From Selenomonadaceae bacterium (lineage in GTDB: Bacteria; Bacillota; Negativicutes; Selenomonadales; Selenomonadaceae): a stretch of 64,000 nt of DNA. Where the stretch lies: NCBI GenBank assembly GCA_017614505.1, contig JAGABT010000007.1:62001-126000 (forward strand), written 5' to 3'. Made by a program: the position numbers and the translations under genes. Of this stretch, positions 24,919 through 33,555 are shown in pieces (position 1 is the stretch's first letter; each line of letters begins with the position of its first letter). Under the pieces are notes generated by a model, which made no database searches, was not told the DNA's origin, and saw only the letters and a program-made list of their open reading frames with translations.

Positions 24919-27210
24919 ATGGCTGATGATAACAACAAAAATTTAGTTCCCAGCGACAGTCAGCCGCCGCAGAAGCCCGACGATAAGGGCGGTGGCAAGC
25001 AGGCGCTGGCTAAAATCGACGTGGCGAAAGTTCCTGCCAGTCAGGCGAAAGGCGGCGTCAGCACCGAGGTTAAATCCGAGGACGGCGGGCGCGTCAACGG
25101 TATCGATACCGGCCTTGCCTGCCTTATCGCCATTGCAAAGTTTTACAACATTCCCGCCGATTACCGCCAGCTGGAGCGCGCTTACGTGCTCAGTGAAGGC
25201 AGCGTCGACTTCACGACTATCGTCCGCGCCGCGCGGGATTTGAAACTTAAGGCGCGCAGTTACAGCGGTTTGACTGAGGCGGATTTGGAACGCCTGGTTT
25301 ACCCCGCGATGATTCAGATGAAGTCCGGCAGAAAAATTGTCATAACGACGATTCGTGACGGCGATATTTACATAATGGACCCCGTTTTCTCGCAGCAGCC
25401 GGTTAAGGCTGAGCGGTACAAACTTTTAATGGACTGGACGGGCGACGCAATCCTGTTCACGCGCCGCTATGAGCTGGAGAAAAAGCATACCAAATTCGGC
25501 TTCAAATGGTTTATCCCCGTCGTGTCGAAGTACATGCCGTTCCTGCGTTCAGTCCTGTGGATGTCGCTGATTCTGCAGCTGATTGGTCTGGCGTCGCCGT
25601 TCTTCGTGCAAAATATCATCGATAAGGTTCTGGTTCACCGAGCGTCAGACGCGCTGGATATTCTGGTTTTGGGTATGATTGTCTGTACGATATTCCAAAA
25701 CTGGATACTGGCACTGCGCGCGTACCTGTTTACAAATATCTGCTCGAAAATGGACGTGGCGCTTTCGTCAAGGCTGTTCAAAAATATCACCGCACTGCCG
25801 CTGTCGTATTTCCAGAAATGGCAGGTCGGCGACGTTGTTTCGCGCTTAGGCGAATTGCAGACGCTCAGAAGTTTTATCACGGGTTCGAGCCTGACGATAA
25901 TTCTGGACATGGTTTTCGCGGTAGTTTATTTCTGCGTGCTGTTCCTGTACAGCTCGATTCTGTCGGTTATCGTGCTGGTCATGATACCGCTGTTCGTGAT
26001 TCTGAATTTAATCGTGGCGCCGATTTTCAAGCGCATGATTAACGAAAGATTTTTAATCGCCAGCGAAAACCGTTCGTTCCTGATTGAGACGATAACCGGC
26101 ATTCACACGGTTAAGGCGACGAGCGTTGAGAATAATTTTATCCGCCGCTATGAAGAAATGCTGGCGCGCCTGGTAAAATCTTCGTTCAACGTCATTAACC
26201 TCGCCAACATCGCCAACTCGATTGGTACGTTCCTGTTCAGCATGTTCAACCTCGTCATTCTGTGGGTCGGCGCCTACAACGTCATGGAGGGTAAAATTTC
26301 GGTCGGCGAACTGATTGCGTTCCAGATGATTGCCGGTCAGCTTATCGCGCCGATTATGCGCCTTATCAACCAGTGGCAGTACTTCCAGCAGATTCGCGTT
26401 TCAATGGACAGGCTGGGCGATATTATGGACGAAGAAACCGAGCCTGCGTTCAACCCTTCGCGTACAACGCTGCCGAGCCTGCGCGGCGAAATTTCGCTGG
26501 AAAAACTGGCGTTCAGCTACACGCCGGAGGGCGGCAAGGTTATCGATAACATTAACGTGCGCATTCCCGCCGGTATGAAAGTTGGTATCGTCGGGCGTTC
26601 CGGTTCCGGCAAGTCTACGCTGACGAAACTGATTCAGCGCCTGTTTTTGCCGGACAGCGGCAGGATTCTGATTGACGGCGTTGACATCGCGCAGGTTGAG
26701 CCGGCGTGGCTCAGGCGGCAGATTGGCGTTGTGCTGCAGGACAGCAAGCTTTTCAGCGGCACGGTTGAGGAAAATATCCGCATTGCCTGCCCCAACGCAA
26801 GTCACGCGGACGTTGTTAAGGCGGCGAAGATGGCGGGCGCGGACGAATTTATTTCCAGTTTCCAAAACGGCTATGAAACATTCGTCGGCGAACGCGGCAG
26901 TCTCCTTAGCGGCGGACAGCGCCAGCGCATTGCCATTGCCCGCGCGCTGATTTCCGACCCGCGCATTCTGATTTTCGACGAGGCAACTTCCGCGCTTGAC
27001 TACGAATCTGAAAATATTATCATGCAGAATATCGAGCCGATTGCCGAAGGACGCACGATGGTCATGATTGCGCACCGCCTTTCGACCGTCAGGAACTGCG
27101 ACGCGATTATCGTTATCGAGAAGGGCAGAATTGTTGAAGCCGGTTCGCACGATGAACTTTTGAAGCGCAACGGCGTCTATGCAAAACTTTATCAGTCACA
27201 AATGGGTTAA
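24919..27210 (+). CDS. HlyB-type ABC transporter with inactive C39-like domain, unit 2
   Basis: 763 residues from ATG 24919 with GAGGGAG upstream, three bases after hlyD. A hydrophilic N-terminal 60 residues precede a C39-like domain in which the catalytic Cys is Thr (DTGLACLIAIAKFYNI); the His is also missing. Six membrane helices (about 190-470) and the ABC domain ([36 protein letters not shown]) follow. It is similar throughout to the unit at 21504 but not a recent copy. The two may form a heterodimer or serve different substrates with one adaptor. Confidence 0.93.
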   Translation: MADDNNKNLVPSDSQPPQKPDDKGGGKQALAKIDVAKVPASQAKGGVSTEVKSEDGGRVNGIDTGLACLIAIAKFYNIPADYRQLERAYVLSEGSVDFTTIVRAARDLKLKARSYSGLTEADLERLVYPAMIQMKSGRKIVITTIRDGDIYIMDPVFSQQPVKAERYKLLMDWTGDAILFTRRYELEKKHTKFGFKWFIPVVSKYMPFLRSVLWMSLILQLIGLASPFFVQNIIDKVLVHRASDALDILVLGMIVCTIFQNWILALRAYLFTNICSKMDVALSSRLFKNITALPLSYFQKWQVGDVVSRLGELQTLRSFITGSSLTIILDMVFAVVYFCVLFLYSSILSVIVLVMIPLFVILNLIVAPIFKRMINERFLIASENRSFLIETITGIHTVKATSVENNFIRRYEEMLARLVKSSFNVINLANIANSIGTFLFSMFNLVILWVGAYNVMEGKISVGELIAFQMIAGQLIAPIMRLINQWQYFQQIRVSMDRLGDIMDEETEPAFNPSRTTLPSLRGEISLEKLAFSYTPEGGKVIDNINVRIPAGMKVGIVGRSGSGKSTLTKLIQRLFLPDSGRILIDGVDIAQVEPAWLRRQIGVVLQDSKLFSGTVEENIRIACPNASHADVVKAAKMAGADEFISSFQNGYETFVGERGSLLSGGQRQRIAIARALISDPRILIFDEATSALDYESENIIMQNIEPIAEGRTMVMIAHRLSTVRNCDAIIVIEKGRIVEAGSHDELLKRNGVYAKLYQSQMG

Positions 27211-27233
27211 GATTTTTAGGAGGGAAAATTTCA

Positions 27234-28472
27234 GTGTTGAATATCATGATACTTCACCCGTCATTTCCGGCGCAGTACCTGCATCTGGCGCCGTACCTCG
27301 CGCGGAATCCGGAAAACAACGTGTACTTTCTGTCGAAGGAAAACTCAATCAACAGCCAGCTGAAAAACGTCACGCTCGCGCTGTACGGCAAGCCGACGGA
27401 AAAGGAAGAAGAATTTGTCAAGACGTGCGGACCGCTGCGCCCTGCCGCGGAGGCGGTTATCGAAGGGCAGGCAGTCGAACGCGCAATGGAATGGCTCGCC
27501 CGCGAAAGAAATATCAAGCCGGACGTTATCATAGCGCATACCGGCTGGGGCTCAACGCTCTACTGCAAAGACCTTTATCCGAACGTGCCGATTATGGGCT
27601 ACTTCGAGTGGTACTACCGCGCCGACGACAGCGACTGCTACTGGTGGCCGGATGAAGTTCCGCAAATTCCCAACCGCATTTCCATTCGCACGCGTAACGC
27701 TCACCATTTGATGAATCTGGAACTCTGCGACGCCGGTGTTGCTCCGACGAAGTGGCAGTACGACCAGTTCCCAGAAATTTACAAGCCGAAAATCCATATC
27801 ATTCACGAGGGAATTGATACGCAGTTCTGCTCGCCGGATCCCAGCGGTAAGCCGCCTGGACTGATTCTCGAAGACGTGAATCTGAATCTGCCGCCGGAAA
27901 CTGAAATTATCACCTACGTTTCGCGCGGCTTTGAAATTTATCGCGGATTCCCGTACTTCATGGACGCAATTCGCCTCGTGCTTGCGCGCCGCCCCAAAGC
28001 TCACGTCGTCGTTGTCGGCAAGGACAGAATCTGCTACGGCGCCCAGCTCAAGGATACCACCTACCTCAAGGAAGAAGAAAAGAAGGGCGGCTACGATACC
28101 GAGCGCGTGCATTTCGTCGGTCTGCGCAACCGCGGCGATTTCCAGAAAATTCTCCGCGCCTCGAACTGCCACATTTACCTTACGCGCCCGTTCGTTTTGA
28201 GCTGGTCGTTCCTCGAAGCAATGAGTTTTGGCTGCCCAATCGTCGGCTCCAAAACTCCGCCGGTGCAGGAAGTCATGGAAGACGGCGTGAACGGTCTGCT
28301 GGCAGAATTTCGCTCGCCGTATCACATCGCCCGCAAGGTTGAGGAACTGCTTGACGACCCCGAATATGCGCGTAAACTCGGTCAGCGCGCCCGCGAAACG
28401 ATACAGGAACGCTTTGAACTCGGCAAATGCCTCCGCGCGCAGGAAGATTTAATGTACAGCCTGATTCGGTGA
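27234..28472 (+). CDS. Glycosyltransferase, GT-B fold (family 4-like)
   Basis: 412 residues from GTG 27234 with TAGGAGGG upstream, 23 bases after the second transporter. The N-terminal half contains HPSFPAQYLHLAPYLA and HTGWGSTLYCKDLYP, typical of a group of sugar transferases in secretion or surface-glycan loci. The C-terminal half has the nucleotide-sugar site, SFLEAMSFGCPIVGSKTPPV (EX7E-like Glu) and ends in helices. There is no signal peptide, so it acts in the cytoplasm. Location suggests it glycosylates the secreted substrate or a surface glycan. Confidence 0.85.
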   Translation: MLNIMILHPSFPAQYLHLAPYLARNPENNVYFLSKENSINSQLKNVTLALYGKPTEKEEEFVKTCGPLRPAAEAVIEGQAVERAMEWLARERNIKPDVIIAHTGWGSTLYCKDLYPNVPIMGYFEWYYRADDSDCYWWPDEVPQIPNRISIRTRNAHHLMNLELCDAGVAPTKWQYDQFPEIYKPKIHIIHEGIDTQFCSPDPSGKPPGLILEDVNLNLPPETEIITYVSRGFEIYRGFPYFMDAIRLVLARRPKAHVVVVGKDRICYGAQLKDTTYLKEEEKKGGYDTERVHFVGLRNRGDFQKILRASNCHIYLTRPFVLSWSFLEAMSFGCPIVGSKTPPVQEVMEDGVNGLLAEFRSPYHIARKVEELLDDPEYARKLGQRARETIQERFELGKCLRAQEDLMYSLIR

Positions 28473-28482
28473 GGTGACCGCC

Positions 28483-30159
28483 ATGACTTTTGAAGGTTTC
28501 ATTCCGCCGCGCTCTAAAAATGTGCTCGAAGTTATCGGCGACGCCCCCGAAGATTTTGAAACCAGCCGTGATAAATTTCTTGAGATTCAGCCGGACTGCA
28601 GCTACGCCGTCGAAAAATATCTTTCCAACGGAAAGGGCAAGTTCGACACGATTCTGATTCACAGCGCGATTATCGGCAACCTCGGCGCGGACAGTCTCGT
28701 TTCGCTGATTAAAAACGCCGCTAAAAAACTCCAGCCGCGCGGCACGCTCGTTTTCGCGCTGGATAACGTTGGCTTTATCGATAACGTCATGGCGATTCTC
28801 GAAGGGCGTCCGCTCAAATTCAAAATCACGCTGACGAAAGTCGAACTGGAAGACGCAATCGACACCGCCGGTCTGAACAGAATCCGCTCGCTCAACGCCG
28901 CCCGCCGCATGGAAATTGCGCAGGGTATCGCTGACAACGCCAAAATCGACGTGGCGACTTTCACGTACATAATTTCCGCCACGCCCGACGAACTCCCGCC
29001 TAAAACCATGATTCAGTCGCTTATTGGCGAAAAACTTGTCTGCGCGCCGGTTCGCATCCACATTCCCAATACCTTCCTGCTGACCGAGCCAAATCTGTCA
29101 ACGGTTACCGTCAACCCCGAACGCTCCTACAGATTTTTTACCGAGGAACAGTTCCAGAACAGAATTTTCATCAACCAGCGGCGGACTTTCGGCAGTTTCA
29201 AACGCGGCGCAGATTTTTTCGGACGCATGCAGCGTATCGGCTACCTTTACATCACGGAAATGGACGACCACCCCGTTTTGTGGAAGAAAAGCTACGAAGA
29301 AACTGGCTGGATTAATTTTATCGGCGCCCACGCGCTTCAGACTTCGACGGAATACCTTGCCGACTTCCTGCGCCAGTACAATCCGAACGTGAGAGTTTTC
29401 GCCAATCAGCTGCGCAGAATTTTGCCCCTGCGCGAATTTAACAGCGACGCCGACAAGCCCGTTACAATCTTTTTCGGCGCGCTGAACCGCGACAGGGATT
29501 TTGAAGAAATTCTGCCGGTTATCAACCAGTTCGCTGAAGAATACGGCGACCGGCTGGCGTTCAAAATTATCGCCCGCACGAAACTTTTCAACTCGATTCA
29601 GAGCGAAAACAAAACGCTCGTCGGCAACCCGCGCTACTACGACGGGCAGTTCGTTCCCGCAAACAAGTATGAAGAAACTCTGCGCGAATGCGACATTGCG
29701 CTCCTGCCGCTGATTGACAACCAGTTCAACCGCGGCAAATCCGATTTGAAGTTCATCGAATGCGCGGGCAACGGCACCGCTGTACTCGCTTCGCCCGTGG
29801 CGTATGAAAAAACTGTCCGCGACGGCGAGACCGGCTTCATTTTCCGCGACACGAAAGAATTTGCCGATAAGCTCCGCATTTTAATCGACAACGCCGATAA
29901 GCGCCGCGAAATTGCAACCGCCGCTTATGAATACGTCAAGCATAACCGTTTGCTCAGCCAGCACTACGAAGAGCGACTTGACTGGTATCTGGAGCTGATA
30001 GCTCGGCTGCCGGAACTCAACGAGGAAACGCAGGCACGAATTGATAAAGCGGCGCCGGAATTTGAGAACGAAGAACCCAAAGAGGTTGAAAACGCCTCGC
30101 AGTCCGTTGAAGGAATTTCCGCGCAAAATGCAGAAATAATCATTCCAAGTTCATGGTGA
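28483..30159 (+). CDS. Two-domain protein: methyltransferase-like domain plus GT-B glycosyltransferase
   Basis: 558 residues. ATG 28483 follows GAGGT at seven bases, so GTG 28474 is unlikely. Residues 1-180 resemble a class I methyltransferase fold with a changed SAM loop (NVLEVIGDAPED), so it may be inactive. Residues 200-510 are a glycosyltransferase: KPVTIFFGALNRDRDFEEILP, ALLPLIDNQFNRGKSDLKFIECAGNG with its EX7E-like Glu, and VRDGETGFIF. A low-complexity acidic tail of about 50 residues ends the protein. It follows the first transferase by ten bases, and the pair probably act in sequence. Confidence 0.8.
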   Translation: MTFEGFIPPRSKNVLEVIGDAPEDFETSRDKFLEIQPDCSYAVEKYLSNGKGKFDTILIHSAIIGNLGADSLVSLIKNAAKKLQPRGTLVFALDNVGFIDNVMAILEGRPLKFKITLTKVELEDAIDTAGLNRIRSLNAARRMEIAQGIADNAKIDVATFTYIISATPDELPPKTMIQSLIGEKLVCAPVRIHIPNTFLLTEPNLSTVTVNPERSYRFFTEEQFQNRIFINQRRTFGSFKRGADFFGRMQRIGYLYITEMDDHPVLWKKSYEETGWINFIGAHALQTSTEYLADFLRQYNPNVRVFANQLRRILPLREFNSDADKPVTIFFGALNRDRDFEEILPVINQFAEEYGDRLAFKIIARTKLFNSIQSENKTLVGNPRYYDGQFVPANKYEETLRECDIALLPLIDNQFNRGKSDLKFIECAGNGTAVLASPVAYEKTVRDGETGFIFRDTKEFADKLRILIDNADKRREIATAAYEYVKHNRLLSQHYEERLDWYLELIARLPELNEETQARIDKAAPEFENEEPKEVENASQSVEGISAQNAEIIIPSSW

Positions 30160-30174
30160 TAAGGGGTGACAAAA

Positions 30175-30537
30175 ATGTCAGGACTGCAACTTTTTTCCGC
30201 GTCGCTGATATTCTACGCAGTTTTCGCGTGCGCAATTCTCGGAATTTCAATAATCGTGTACGTGAGCAGCAGGAGTCCGGCGAAAAATACTACCGTGCTT
30301 GACGATTTAGTTTTGGGCGAGCGCCAGCAGAATCGCAACGGCTACACCAGCGTTATCGACAAGCGGAAATATCTCAATGCTATTGCCGTGTGCGCGACCG
30401 ACCTTCGCCCCGCTGGCACAGTTATCGTTGAGAATGAGCCGCTGGACGTGGTGACCGAGGGCAGTTTCGTCAAGAAAGGCAACATCGTCAAGATTATCAA
30501 CGTTGACGGCTCGCGCGTGCTGGTGCGCCAAATCTAA
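30175..30537 (+). CDS. NfeD-like membrane protein
   Basis: 120 residues. ATG 30175 follows AAGGGG; GTG 30166 overlaps that site. One N-terminal membrane helix (about 10-32) precedes an OB-fold domain with [23 protein letters not shown] and [13 protein letters not shown], the NfeD C-terminal pattern. NfeD proteins partner SPFH proteins, and the next gene is floA, matching the yqeZ-yqfA pair of Bacillus. The gene is shorter than full YqeZ because the protease domain is missing. Confidence 0.85.
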   Translation: MSGLQLFSASLIFYAVFACAILGISIIVYVSSRSPAKNTTVLDDLVLGERQQNRNGYTSVIDKRKYLNAIAVCATDLRPAGTVIVENEPLDVVTEGSFVKKGNIVKIINVDGSRVLVRQI

Positions 30538-30551
30538 AGGAGGTTTTACCC

Positions 30552-31544
30552 GTGGATCTTTTAATAAGCACAGGGCTGTTTTTAATCCTTGGAATAGGGA
30601 TCGTGGCGGCGTTCCTGCACTTCGTACCAATCGGGCTGTGGATTTCGGCGCTGGCGGCGGACGTACACGTCGGGATTTTTACGCTGATAGGAATGCGTAT
30701 GCGCCGCGTCCCGCCGTCCAAAATCGTCATGCCGCTTATCAAGGCTAACAAAGCCGGTCTTGACGTGAATGTCAATCAGCTTGAGGCGCATTACCTCGCA
30801 GGCGGCAACGTCGACAAAGTTGTTGACGCGCTCATAGCCAGCCAGCGCGCGCAGATTGTTCTGCCTTTCGAGCGTTCCGCCGCTATCGACCTTGCAGGGC
30901 GTGACGTTCTTGAAGCCGTTCAGATGAGCGTCAATCCGAAAGTTATTGAAACGCCCGTAGTTTCCGCCGTCGCTAAGAATGGTATCGAACTCAAAATCAA
31001 AGCCCGCGTCACCGTCCGCGCGAATATTGACAGACTCGTCGGCGGCGCCGGTGAACCTACGATTATCGCCCGCGTCGGCGAAGGTATCGTTACCACCGTC
31101 GGCAGCTCCGAAAATCACACGGACGTTTTGGAAAGCCCCGACGAAATTTCCAAGACCGTCCTCGGCAAAGGGCTTGACGCCGGTACCGCGTTTGAAATTC
31201 TGTCGATTGATATTGCTGATGTCGACGTTGGCAGAAATATCGGCGCGCAGTTGCAGACTGACCAGGCGGAAGCGGATAAGCGTATCGCGCAGGCTAAGGC
31301 GGAAGAGCGCCGCGCTATGGCGGTTGCACGCGAACAGGAAATGAAGGCATACACGCAGGAAATGGAAGCCAAAGTCGTCGAGGCGCAGGCGGAAGTTCCT
31401 CACGCTATGGCGGAGGCGTTCAAACAAGGCAACCTCGGCGTCATGGATTATTACAACATGATGAACGTGCAGGCGGATACCGAAATGCGCAAGGCGATAA
31501 GCTCCACCGGCGCGAAGAATAAGCCCGTTGTTACTGCGAAATGA
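30552..31544 (+). CDS. floA: Flotillin-like SPFH protein FloA
   Basis: 330 residues from GTG 30552 with AAAGGAGG upstream. A membrane hairpin at the N-terminus (about 5-50) precedes the SPFH domain ([40 protein letters not shown]) and a helical region rich in Ala, Glu and Lys ([18 protein letters not shown]). FloA organises functional membrane microdomains and helps secretion and signalling complexes. Its place behind a transport and glycosylation locus suggests a scaffolding link, which is inference. Confidence 0.94.
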   Translation: MDLLISTGLFLILGIGIVAAFLHFVPIGLWISALAADVHVGIFTLIGMRMRRVPPSKIVMPLIKANKAGLDVNVNQLEAHYLAGGNVDKVVDALIASQRAQIVLPFERSAAIDLAGRDVLEAVQMSVNPKVIETPVVSAVAKNGIELKIKARVTVRANIDRLVGGAGEPTIIARVGEGIVTTVGSSENHTDVLESPDEISKTVLGKGLDAGTAFEILSIDIADVDVGRNIGAQLQTDQAEADKRIAQAKAEERRAMAVAREQEMKAYTQEMEAKVVEAQAEVPHAMAEAFKQGNLGVMDYYNMMNVQADTEMRKAISSTGAKNKPVVTAK

Positions 31545-31554
31545 GTGAGCCGCT

Positions 31555-31881
31555 ATGGAAATGTCGCTCATAATTCTGGCGTGGATAGTTTTTTCGGTAA
31601 TTCAAATCCTCGCGGAAAGACAGCGCCCGCCTTCGTCGAACCCGCCGCCAGGCGCAACTTTCGATATACCGACGCTGGCGAACGACCCGCATCAGTCGGC
31701 GGAATTTCAGGAAGTCAACGTGGCACAGCTTTACCGGCAGCGCAAAGCCGAAGTTAAATCCTCCACGCCGGTACAGACTCCAGCGCCGGTCGAAGAGGAA
31801 AATCCGCCGCCAGCGATTGACATGAACGCGATAATCCTCAGCGAAATTTTAGACAAACCGAAGGCGCTCCGGCGCAGATAA
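31555..31881 (+). CDS. Small membrane protein of the floA operon
   Basis: 108 residues from ATG 31555 (ATG 31561 is also possible). One hydrophobic helix (about 3-19, [17 protein letters not shown]) is followed by a proline-rich polar tail, [13 protein letters not shown] and [17 protein letters not shown]. It occupies the place of yqfB in the Bacillus yqeZ-yqfA-yqfB operon, though no similarity is evident. A terminator follows. Confidence 0.7.
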   Translation: MEMSLIILAWIVFSVIQILAERQRPPSSNPPPGATFDIPTLANDPHQSAEFQEVNVAQLYRQRKAEVKSSTPVQTPAPVEEENPPPAIDMNAIILSEILDKPKALRRR

Positions 31882-31888
31882 ATTTTAA

Positions 31889-31924
31889 GGGACGAACCCA
31901 CAGCGGCGCGTCCCAATTTTTTTT
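31889..31924 (+). terminator. Rho-independent terminator after the floA operon
   Basis: GGGACG pairs with CGTCCC and AA precedes T8; the ribosome binding site of the next gene follows at once. Confidence 0.88.
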
Positions 31925-31934
31925 GGAGGCTATC

Positions 31935-32654
31935 ATGATTAAAATTTCCGGCTTGAAAAAATCTTTCGGCGACCTGCACGTTCTCAAGGGTATCGACCTG
32001 CACATTACCGAGCGCGAAGTCGTCGTTATCATTGGTCCCAGCGGCTCCGGCAAATCCACGCTCCTGCGCTGTATCAATTTCCTCGAAGTTCCTACCGGCG
32101 GCACTATCGTTGTCGACGGCATTCCTATGAACAGCGAGGAAAATATTAACAAGGTTCGCGAGGAAGTCGGCATGGTTTTCCAGCGGTTCAATCTTTTTCC
32201 GCACATGAGCGTTTTGGATAATATCACGCTGGCGCCGATGAAAGTCCGCAAAATCGAACGCGCCCGCGCTGAAATGACTGCGCAGGAACTTTTAGACCGC
32301 GTGGGGCTCGGCGATAAAGCCAGCGCTTATCCCAATCAGCTCAGCGGCGGACAGCAGCAGCGCGTTGCTATCGCCCGCGCCTTAGCCATGCAGCCAAAGG
32401 TTATGCTCTTCGACGAACCTACCAGCGCCCTCGACCCCGAAATGGTCGGCGAAGTCCTTGACGTTATGCAGAAGCTCGCCGAATCCGGCATGACTATGGT
32501 TATCGTCACGCACGAAATGGGTTTTGCCCGCGAAGTCGGTACACGCCTGCTTTTTGTCGACGGCGGCTATATCGTCGAGCAGGGCAAGCCGCGCGAAGTT
32601 TTTGAAAACCCTAAAGAAGAACGCACTAAACTTTTTCTGTCGAAGATTCTTTAA
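31935..32654 (+). CDS. Polar amino acid ABC transporter ATPase (GlnQ/HisP type)
   Basis: 239 residues from ATG 31935, with TTTGGAGG upstream. Walker [14 protein letters not shown], the Q-loop [16 protein letters not shown], signature [15 protein letters not shown], Walker [15 protein letters not shown] and the switch [10 protein letters not shown] are all of the PAAT family. No permease or binding protein is adjacent, so it is an orphan ATPase that may serve a transporter elsewhere. It lies right after the floA terminator. Confidence 0.92.
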   Translation: MIKISGLKKSFGDLHVLKGIDLHITEREVVVIIGPSGSGKSTLLRCINFLEVPTGGTIVVDGIPMNSEENINKVREEVGMVFQRFNLFPHMSVLDNITLAPMKVRKIERARAEMTAQELLDRVGLGDKASAYPNQLSGGQQQRVAIARALAMQPKVMLFDEPTSALDPEMVGEVLDVMQKLAESGMTMVIVTHEMGFAREVGTRLLFVDGGYIVEQGKPREVFENPKEERTKLFLSKIL

Positions 32655-32693
32655 AGCTCTTTCGGCATTTCTTTTATACTTTAACTTGTGATA

Positions 32694-32822
32694 GAAGCGC
32701 CCCATGGATGGGGCGCGGGCCGTCACAGGTCGCCGGAAGCGACCTATGCGGTCCAGCTTTCTTTGCCAGCAGCAACTGCTCTTACTCATCGCAGTTGCAC
32801 TTTCTCGAAAGAAATGCTGATA
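32694..32822 (-). repeat. Dispersed three-hairpin repeat, copy B (inverted)
   Basis: Read on the minus strand it begins ATCAGCATTTCTTTC and ends GGGGCGCTTC. Hairpin 2 is ACCGCATAGGTCGC with GCGACCTGTGACGG, and hairpin 3 is GCGCCCC-ATCCAT-GGGGCGC, a compensated version of copy A. Between hairpins 1 and 2 it carries an extra about 30-base stem-loop, GCAACTGC-N11-GCAGTTGC. It lies between the GlnQ-type gene and bioY. Confidence 0.88.
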
Positions 32823-32847
32823 ACTATTTCGGTAAACATTAAAAATA

Positions 32848-32876
32848 TTGACGTTGACGATTAGCGCGGCTATAAT
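32848..32876 (+). promoter_or_regulatory. Promoter of bioY
   Basis: TTGACG (32848-32853) and TATAAT (32871-32876) are 17 bases apart, 32 bases before ATG 32908. Confidence 0.85.
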
Positions 32877-32907
32877 CCTTCCAAAATTTTGCGAAAGGAT
32901 TATCTGA

Positions 32908-33432
32908 ATGCAAATCCGTGAACTGACAAAAATGGCAATGTGCGTTGCGCTGTGCTGCGTGGCGGGCGACATAGTTTTTCCGCTGCCGTTCACGCCGACG
33001 ATGGTAACCGCGCTGACAATCGTGCTCAGCCTTACCGCGTATATCCTGCCGCCGCGCCAGACCTTCACCGTTATCGCGCTGTACCTGCTGCTGGGAGCCG
33101 CTGGCTTGCCGGTTTTCGCTGGTACCGGCGGTATTTCTCGGCTCGTCAGCCCCGTCGGCGGTTTCTATTTCGCATGGCTTATCGCCTTCCCACTGCTGAG
33201 TTTTTTCTGCCGCAACCAGATTAATTTCAAGCGCTACCTCGCGCTGAATATTTTAATCGCCATACCAGTCACCTACGCCGGCGGCTTAATCTCGATGATG
33301 GCGCTCATGGATATTTCCCTCTGGCAGGCGGCAACCATGGCTATATTCCCGTTCATTTTCGGGGACGTACTCAAAGCTGCCGCCGCCGCATTTTTGGCTG
33401 TAAGGCTCAATTCTGCTCAAGCTTTGCGATAA
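32908..33432 (+). CDS. bioY: Biotin transporter substrate-binding subunit BioY
   Basis: 174 residues from ATG 32908 behind GAAAGGATT. Six membrane helices. BioY signatures are FPLPFTPTMVTALTIVLS, LLLGAAGLPVFAGTGG, and GPxGG-type SPVGGFYFAW. It is the S-component of an ECF biotin transporter. No EcfA or EcfT gene is near, so it may use shared ECF modules or act alone. Its last bases overlap a toxin-gene remnant on the other strand. Confidence 0.93.
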   Translation: MQIRELTKMAMCVALCCVAGDIVFPLPFTPTMVTALTIVLSLTAYILPPRQTFTVIALYLLLGAAGLPVFAGTGGISRLVSPVGGFYFAWLIAFPLLSFFCRNQINFKRYLALNILIAIPVTYAGGLISMMALMDISLWQAATMAIFPFIFGDVLKAAAAAFLAVRLNSAQALR

Positions 33433-33553
33433 ATTCTTCCGGCGTCAGAGCGGGCGTCTTACTGCCAGCAAAATCTTTGACGTTATTCGTGACGATATAC
33501 TCCGCGCCGTCCGCAACCCTTTCCACGCAATTATATCCGCCGCGCCGCGCCAC
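33407..33553 (-). pseudogene. C-terminal remnant of a PIN-domain toxin
   Basis: 48 codons from GTG 33553 to a stop at 33407 read ADGAEYIVTNNVKDF followed by TPALTPEEFIAKLEQ, the typical end of a VapC/PIN toxin (IVTxNxxDF, then tPeeFL). The first two-thirds of a PIN domain and its upstream catalytic Asp residues are missing, and no antitoxin is present. It starts just past the stop of the restriction-like gene and overlaps the end of bioY. Confidence 0.65.
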
Positions 33554-33555
33554 CG

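Noticed and set aside
32641..33000. Biotin-repressor operator or riboswitch before bioY
   Set aside because: No inverted repeat of the BirA type was seen around the promoter; only the dispersed repeat and a sigma-70 promoter are present.
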